Of a stretch of 64,000 nt of DNA, positions 59,446 to 64,000 are shown piece after piece. Position numbers and translations under genes: made by a program. This stretch comes from Rubrivirga sp. SAORIC476 (GTDB lineage: Bacteria > Bacteroidota > Rhodothermia > Rhodothermales > Rubricoccaceae). The notes beneath the pieces were generated by a model, which searched no databases, was not told the DNA's origin, and worked only from the letters and a program-made list of their open reading frames with translations. The stretch's first letter is position 1; every line of letters starts with the position of its first letter. The stretch lies in NCBI RefSeq assembly GCF_002283555.1, contig NZ_MVOI01000003.1, positions 62,001-126,000 on the forward strand. Reading direction: 5' to 3'.

Positions 59446-60093
59446 TCAGCGTCGCACGCCGACCGTCAGCGACGGGAAGCCGCCGATGGAGGCGACCAGC
59501 GTCTCGCCTTCGTGCACCGGACCCACACCCTCCGGCGTGCCGGTGTAGATCAGGTCGCCCGGCTCCAGCGTGAACACGCTCGACAGGAACGAGACGATGC
59601 GGGCCACCGAGAACGCCATCAGGGAGGTCGAGCCCTGCTGACGCACCTCGCCGTCGATGGTGAGCGTGATGTCGAGCGCCTGGGGGTCTGGCACGTCGGC
59701 GGCGTCCACGAGCGGACCGAGCGGCGCGAACGTGTCGAAGCCCTTGGCGACGCTCCACGGCTTGCCGCCCTTCTTGGCGTCCGCCTGGAGGTCGCGCGCC
59801 GTCATATCGAGGCCGACGGCGTAGGCCGCGACGTGCCCGAGGGCGTCCGCCTCGGCGACGTCCTTGCCGCCCGTGCCGATCACGGCGACCAGTTCCACCT
59901 CGTGGTGGACGTCGGCCGACTGGCGGGGCAGCACGATGTCGTCGCCGTCCGCGATGAGCGCCGAGGACGGCTTCAGGAAGACGACCGGCTGGTCGCCCTC
60001 GCGCCCGCCCATCTCGATGACGTGGGCGACGTAGTTGCGGCCGATGCAGAGGACTTTGCCGGGCCGGAGGTCGCGGCCGTCAGGGAGGATCAT
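59446..60093 (-). CDS. Fumarylacetoacetate hydrolase-family protein (FAHD1/oxaloacetate decarboxylase-like)
   Basis: 215 residues, the short FAH type. VLCIGRNYVAHVIEMG near 15, PVVFLKPSSALI near 37, and the metal-binding Glu pair in VHHEVELVAVIG near 63 are conserved; AYAVGLDMTARDLQ near 90 and LEPGDLIYTGTPEGVGPV near 178 complete the active site. Short members act as oxaloacetate decarboxylases or acylpyruvate hydrolases; the exact substrate is not evident. GAACTTCT 29 nt upstream is a possible -7 box. Confidence 0.88.
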   Translation of the reverse strand: MILPDGRDLRPGKVLCIGRNYVAHVIEMGGREGDQPVVFLKPSSALIADGDDIVLPRQSADVHHEVELVAVIGTGGKDVAEADALGHVAAYAVGLDMTARDLQADAKKGGKPWSVAKGFDTFAPLGPLVDAADVPDPQALDITLTIDGEVRQQGSTSLMAFSVARIVSFLSSVFTLEPGDLIYTGTPEGVGPVHEGETLVASIGGFPSLTVGVRR

Positions 60094-60212
60094 GGGGGTC
60101 GGGAATCAGGGATCGGGAACCGAGAAGTTCGGGCCGCTGCTGCTCCGCGACCAGACCTCTGTCGTTGCAATCGACCGAAGCGGATTCCTCTGTCCGCGAG
60201 CGCAGCGCCCCC

Positions 60213-60722
60213 TCACGCTGCGAACAGGAACGGCTTCCACGCCTCCTCCCCGGTGCCGATCAGGTCGCGCATGTACATGACGTGGCTCGGGCGGAAGGGG
60301 CGCGAGTACATCGTCAGCCCCGCCTCCTCTGGCGTTCGGTTGCCCTTGCGGTTGTTGCAGGGCGTGCACGCGGCGACGAGGTTCTCCCATGTGTCCGGCC
60401 CACCCCGCGACTTCGGCATCACGTGGTCGATGGTGAGCCGCTCGGTGGCGCCGCAGTAGACGCACGTGTGACCGTCGCGGCGGATCACGTTGCGGCGCGT
60501 CAGGAGCACCTTGCGGTACGGCACCCGCACGTAGCGCTTCAGCCGAACGACGCTCGGCCACGGGTACGAGGCGCGCGTCGAGCGCAGCGCTCGGTCTGCC
60601 CGCGCGGCCACCATCTCGGCCTTCTGCAGGAACACCAACCCCACCGCCCGCTCGACGCTGCACACCGACAGCGCCTGGTAGTCCTGGTTGAGCACCAGGA
60701 CCGGGCCGCCGAGGGAGTTCAC
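60213..60722 (-). CDS. HNH endonuclease family protein
   Basis: 169 residues. The N-terminal VLVLNQDYQALSVCSVERAVGLVFLQKAEMV region is characteristic of a widespread chromosomal HNH group in Bacteroidota and Cyanobacteria. The HNH domain has CVYCGA and CTPCNNRKGN as a zinc-binding four-Cys frame, with LTIDHVMPKSRGG carrying the catalytic Asp-His. Chromosomal HNH proteins of this type have no assigned role; no mobile-element context is seen here. Confidence 0.88.
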   Translation of the reverse strand: MNSLGGPVLVLNQDYQALSVCSVERAVGLVFLQKAEMVAARADRALRSTRASYPWPSVVRLKRYVRVPYRKVLLTRRNVIRRDGHTCVYCGATERLTIDHVMPKSRGGPDTWENLVAACTPCNNRKGNRTPEEAGLTMYSRPFRPSHVMYMRDLIGTGEEAWKPFLFAA

Positions 60723-60843
60723 GACCGGCCCGCGACGGAGCGGGCGACCGACGGCAGGAGACCGTGGGGGGACGACGTTGGGAAGGCAGCGGCACGGTTC
60801 GCGGTCGGCACCGGCGCCGACGGCTCCGTGATGATACGACGAA

Positions 60844-60873
60844 GCCCCCCGGCTGCGAGCGCAACCGGGGGGC
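60844..60873 (-). terminator. Hairpin after the DUF2147 gene
   Basis: Nine-bp stem GCCCCCCGG / CCGGGGGGC with 12-nt loop, 23 nt beyond the stop at 60897; then TTCGTCGT on the minus strand, so the T-run is weak. Confidence 0.55.
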
Positions 60874-60896
60874 CGTCACGAATCCCTAACCGAGGA

Positions 60897-61349
60897 TCAG
60901 GAGGCGCAGTTCGAGGCCGCCGCGCGACGCCACGTCTGCGAGCGACCCAGCGCGCGGACGCCGATGTATCCGCGGAGGTACAGACGGTCGCTGTTGCCCT
61001 CGACGAGGTTCATCAGCGCGTTGTAGGTCCGGCCGCTCTTCGGGTCGATGATGCTGCCGCCGGTGTACCGGTTGCCATCGGCCCGGAAGCCGCTCATGAT
61101 CCGCTCGTTGCGGAGGACGCGGTTGTTGTAGCGATCCGCGCAGTCGGTGCAGCGACCACCGCTGTTCGTGAGGCGGACGATGTCGCCGACTTTGGCGCCG
61201 CCCTCAGAGTAGATCCGGACGTACGACTTGACGCTGCCGTCGTCGTCGTCGATGGTCGCCCAACAGCCGTCGACGGACTGAGCGAAGGCGGGGGCAGCGA
61301 GGACGAGGAGAGCGACGGCGCCGAGCGCACGAAGGAAGAATCGGGACAT
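60897..61349 (-). CDS. DUF2147 secreted protein
   Basis: 150 residues, signal peptide 1-24 (ends AFAQ). DUF2147 pattern: GCWATIDDDDGSVKSYVRIY, GAKVGDIVRLTN, RIMSGFRADGNRYTGGSIIDPKSGRTYNA, LYLRGYIGV region. An inserted CTDC pair near 70 may form a disulfide, and a C-terminal Cys pairs possibly with Cys29. The fold is a small barrel of unknown function, often linked to envelope stress. Confidence 0.88.
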   Translation of the reverse strand: MSRFFLRALGAVALLVLAAPAFAQSVDGCWATIDDDDGSVKSYVRIYSEGGAKVGDIVRLTNSGGRCTDCADRYNNRVLRNERIMSGFRADGNRYTGGSIIDPKSGRTYNALMNLVEGNSDRLYLRGYIGVRALGRSQTWRRAAASNCAS

Positions 61350-61488
61350 GGTGCGGGGGAGGGTGGGAGAACCAGTGGGAGTCCGGAGGCTGTCAAGGGA
61401 CGTGCCAACCGGGCGGGAGCGCGATGCGAAGAACGTGTGGTGGCAGCGCTTCCGTGCCCGGTAGTGTACACCGTTAAGGACCTCGGGT

Positions 61489-62937
61489 TCACGCATACCC
61501 GATCCCGACCGCGATCACGAGGGCGACGAGGCCGACCGTCACGAGGAGCAGTTGCAGCGGAAGCACCCACTTCGCCCACGTCGGCCACGGGACCTTTGCG
61601 AGCGACAACACGCCCATCAGGACGGCGCTGGTGGGGATAATCATGTTCGTGAAGCCGTCCCCCATCTGGAAGGCGAGCACTGCCGTCTGGCGGCTCACGC
61701 CGACGAGGTCGGCCAGCGGGGCCATGAGCGGCATCGTCAGCGCGGCCTGCCCGCTGCCGGACGGGACGAAGAAGTTGATCGCGGTCTGGATGCCGAACAT
61801 CGCGCACGCCGCCAGCGTCGCGCCCGCACCACCGAGCCCGGAGGCCAGAGCGTCGAGGATCGTGTCCACGACGTGACCGTCTTCGAGGACAATCAGGATG
61901 CCCCGCGCCAGCCCGATGATGACGGCCGTCGGCGCCAGGTCGCGGACGCCCATCATGAACGCGCGGGCCGTCCCGTTGCCGCCCAGCCCACCGACGGCGC
62001 CCATCACCACCCCGAGGCCGACGAACAGGGCTGCGATCTCGACGATGTACCACTGCGCCAGCAGCACACCCGCGACCAGCACGCCGATGCCTGCGGCGAA
62101 CGCGAGCAGCACCGCCCCATGGGTGGCCGTGAAGCCGCTCTCCACCTCCACCAGCCCCTCCCCCTTCTGCGCGGCGTCGATGGCGTGGACCGGGCTCCGA
62201 GCCGGGTCCCGGCGAACGCGCCGCGCATGCCACATCACGAAGCCCGCCACCACGGCCGTCACGATCACCCAGAGCACGACCCGGAACCCCGCGCCGCTGA
62301 ACAGCGCCACGCCCGAGATCCCCTGCGCCACGCCGACCGTGAACGGGTTGAAGAAGGCCGACGCGAATCCCGCCGCGCTGCCCAGGAACGGAATCGCGGC
62401 GCCCGTCAGCGAGTCGTAGCCCAGCGCCAGCGCCAGGGGGACGAAGATGAGCACGAAGGGAATGGTCTCCTCCGACATCCCGAACACCGCCCCACCGAGC
62501 GAGAAGATGGCGATGAAGAGCGGGATGAGCAGCACGTCCAGCGTCGGGGACCGCTCGGCGGCCGAGACCACGCGCCGCAGCGCGGCGTCCACCGCCCCGG
62601 TCTCGGTCAGCACCGCGAACGCACCGCCGACGAGCAGCACGAACGCGATGATGGGCGCCGCGTCCTCATCGACGAACCCGCGGATGGGCGCCTGGAGGAC
62701 CATCGCCGCCGAGTGCAGCAGGCGGCTCACGACCCCCTCGTCGCCCCGCTCCATACGCCCGTAAGAGCCCGGCACGACCACCTCGCGCGTCCCGACGCCC
62801 TCGACCTCGATCTCGGCGCGGGCATACTCGCCCGGTGGCACGATCCAGGTGAGCACCGCTGCGAACACGATGATCCCCGCGAGGATGAGCGTCGTGTCGG
62901 GCGCGCGGAAGCGGGACAGCGTGGGGGCGTCGGCCAT
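61489..62937 (-). CDS. YfcC/DcuC-type membrane carrier
   Basis: 482 residues with about twelve hydrophobic helices. The start TLILAGIIVFAAVLTWIVPPGEYAR is the YfcC signature, followed by GGAVFGMSEETIPF near 150, GSAAGFASAFFNPFTVGVAQ near 188, LARGILIVLEDGHVVDTIL near 335 and INFFVPSGSGQAALTMPLMAPLAD near 390. The family includes short-chain C4-dicarboxylate carriers and arginine/ornithine antiporter-like proteins; the substrate is unknown. TAGCTTTC lies 21 nt before the ATG. Confidence 0.88.
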   Translation of the reverse strand: MADAPTLSRFRAPDTTLILAGIIVFAAVLTWIVPPGEYARAEIEVEGVGTREVVVPGSYGRMERGDEGVVSRLLHSAAMVLQAPIRGFVDEDAAPIIAFVLLVGGAFAVLTETGAVDAALRRVVSAAERSPTLDVLLIPLFIAIFSLGGAVFGMSEETIPFVLIFVPLALALGYDSLTGAAIPFLGSAAGFASAFFNPFTVGVAQGISGVALFSGAGFRVVLWVIVTAVVAGFVMWHARRVRRDPARSPVHAIDAAQKGEGLVEVESGFTATHGAVLLAFAAGIGVLVAGVLLAQWYIVEIAALFVGLGVVMGAVGGLGGNGTARAFMMGVRDLAPTAVIIGLARGILIVLEDGHVVDTILDALASGLGGAGATLAACAMFGIQTAINFFVPSGSGQAALTMPLMAPLADLVGVSRQTAVLAFQMGDGFTNMIIPTSAVLMGVLSLAKVPWPTWAKWVLPLQLLLVTVGLVALVIAVGIGYA

Positions 62938-62958
62938 GGGGTGGGGTACGAACCGGCC

Positions 62959-62966
62959 GAAAGCTA
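62959..62966 (-). promoter_or_regulatory. Putative -7 box of the YfcC gene (TAGCTTTC)
   Basis: Minus strand, 21 nt before the ATG. Confidence 0.5.
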
Positions 62967-63022
62967 GCGTTGGCCCGCCGCGCGCTCGTGCGATCTTCCG
63001 TTCCCCCCCTCCCCCCTACCCT

Positions 63023-64000
63023 GTGCGCCTCGCGGTCGCCCTGCTCCTCCTCGCCGCCATGCCGGCCTCGGCGCAGTCACGGGCCGACGCCGCGGAGGCC
63101 GAAGGTCGGTTCGTCCGCGCGCTGACGGCCGTCGCCATCGAGGACTTCGAGACGGCCCGCCGCTCGCTGGACGCAGTCCTGGAGGCCGCGCCCGGCGACG
63201 TGACCGTGCTGACCCTCCGCGCCGAGGTCGCCACGGCCATGGACGCTCCCGCCGACGCCGTCTTCTTCGCCCGCCGGGCGACCGAGGCCGCGCCCGACCG
63301 CGCCGAGGCGTGGCTGGCCTTCGCCACTGCCCTCCGCGGCGCCCGCCAGCCGGCCGAGGCGGCCTCAGTGATCGATCGCGCCCGCACCCTCTCTCCTGCC
63401 GACCCGGACGTGCTCGCGCTCTCGGCCGACCTCGCCGCGGAGCGTGGAGACGCGGCTGCCGAGCGAGACGCCCTCGCCGCCCTCGTCCGCGTGGGCGACA
63501 CCGTCGCGGCGCGGCTCCGGCTCTCCGTGCTCGCCGAGCAGCAGGGCGACGCCGACGACGCGCTCGCACAGGCCCAGGCCGCCGTTCGACTCGCGCCCAA
63601 CGACCCCGCGGTCCGCCGACGGGTGGACGAGCTTCGAGGCGGTGCTCGGTCTGCGGCCTCGCCGACTCCGGGAGGTGAGGCGGACGGCCCTGCGCTGTTC
63701 GCCGCGGGACAGTTCGCGGAGGCCGCCGACGCGCTGCTGGCCGAGATCGACGACGATCCGCGCCAGATCGACCGCTGGGCGCTCGCGCTCCAGGCCCTCG
63801 CCCAGACTGCGGACCCTCGCGCCGGGGCGACGGCCGACGATGCCCTCCTGCTGTTTGCCTCCGTGCCGTCCGTCCTCGTGGGCGCTGCAGAGGCGTACGC
63901 CGCGGCCGGCCGCACCGACGACGCGCTCGCTGCTGCCCAGCGCGCCGCCGATGCCCTCGACCTCCTCGGCGACGACCTGCCCGACGCGCCCGCGCTCCGG
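63023..64000 (+). CDS. Secreted TPR-repeat protein (3' end outside window)
   Basis: 326 codons open to the window edge from a GTG. Signal peptide about 1-18 (RLAVALLLLAAMPASAQ). The mature part is TPR-like: ARRSLDAVLEAAPGDVTVLTL, DAVFFARRATEAAPDRAEAWLAFATAL, ASVIDRARTLSPADPDVLALSADLAA, DDALAQAQAAVRLAPNDPAVR, and after a short Gly-rich linker (near 207-220) a further set beginning ALFAAGQFAEAADALLAE. TPR proteins scaffold complexes; the partner is unknown. The C-terminus, which may hold a second domain, is missing. Confidence 0.75.
   Translation, partial: MRLAVALLLLAAMPASAQSRADAAEAEGRFVRALTAVAIEDFETARRSLDAVLEAAPGDVTVLTLRAEVATAMDAPADAVFFARRATEAAPDRAEAWLAFATALRGARQPAEAASVIDRARTLSPADPDVLALSADLAAERGDAAAERDALAALVRVGDTVAARLRLSVLAEQQGDADDALAQAQAAVRLAPNDPAVRRRVDELRGGARSAASPTPGGEADGPALFAAGQFAEAADALLAEIDDDPRQIDRWALALQALAQTADPRAGATADDALLLFASVPSVLVGAAEAYAAAGRTDDALAAAQRAADALDLLGDDLPDAPALR

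Overview
The window is GC-rich, densely coded bacterial chromosome with about 50 protein genes and no rRNA, tRNA or CRISPR array that I can recognise. Three things point to Bacteroidota sensu lato, most likely the Rhodothermota (Salinibacter/Rhodothermus/Rubrivirga relatives). Two secreted proteins end in type IX secretion (Por) sorting domains. Start codons are not preceded by Shine-Dalgarno sequences but by pyrimidine-rich leaders. At least 17 genes carry a -7 box resembling the Bacteroidota TAnnTTTG element, 19-29 nt before the start codon. The phylum is an inference; no marker gene here settles it.

Layout. 1-3 kb, minus strand: a Bax-inhibitor-1 family membrane protein (cut by the window edge), an FAD oxidoreductase overlapping an AcuI-type quinone/acrylyl-CoA reductase, and a small DUF1328 protein. 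3-8 kb, plus strand: gcvT-comB (overlapping), ftsK and a TIMP/NTR-like surface protein. 8-12 kb: a NarL-type response regulator and a hybrid propeller/Y_Y_Y/HisKA_3 sensor kinase. 12-15 kb: hisH-hisA-hisF and two small envelope proteins. 15-20 kb: a duplicated helical protein, a 21-bp-period repeat array, a putative molybdenum carrier, lolA, an AglD-like flippase-fold protein and small proteins. 20-35 kb, mostly minus strand: rlmB, a group II PLP decarboxylase overlapping lgt, hisS, a T9SS cargo, rluD overlapping a class V aminotransferase, an EEP-family membrane protein, dprA, DUF3047, secreted proteins and metG. 35-46 kb: a second 21-bp array, a T9SS-sorted propeller, a GH64-like glucanase without signal peptide, gdhA, a GH13 pullulanase, a WG-repeat protein and serA.

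The most notable region is 46.8-53.7 kb. It holds a photoactive yellow protein (PYP) gene with the chromophore Cys, Tyr and Glu conserved. Downstream lies one ORF that fuses a p-coumarate:CoA-ligase-like adenylating domain to a tyrosine-ammonia-lyase-like MIO enzyme, the two steps that make the PYP chromophore. Upstream lies a 773-residue protein with 13 copies of a coiled-coil motif ending in a second PYP-like PAS domain in which the chromophore Cys is Ser and Tyr42 is lost. All three genes run the same way with gaps of about 80 nt. A divergent gene of unknown function begins 372 bp upstream, across an AT-rich palindrome. I read this as a self-contained blue-light-sensing cassette with a probable non-photoactive partner or effector.

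53-64 kb: a PRMT-like methyltransferase overlapping a UvrD/PcrA helicase, dps, a DUF5686/CarboxypepD_reg protein, an FAH-family enzyme, an HNH nuclease, DUF2147, a YfcC-type carrier and the start of a TPR protein.

Dispersed structure: nine intergenic copies of a CCGCCTCGG-CCGAGGCGG palindrome, one locus carrying four tandem units, lie mostly within 30 nt of stop codons. Two degenerate arrays keep a 21-bp period. A 25-bp element occurs twice. The -7 box helps decide several gene starts.
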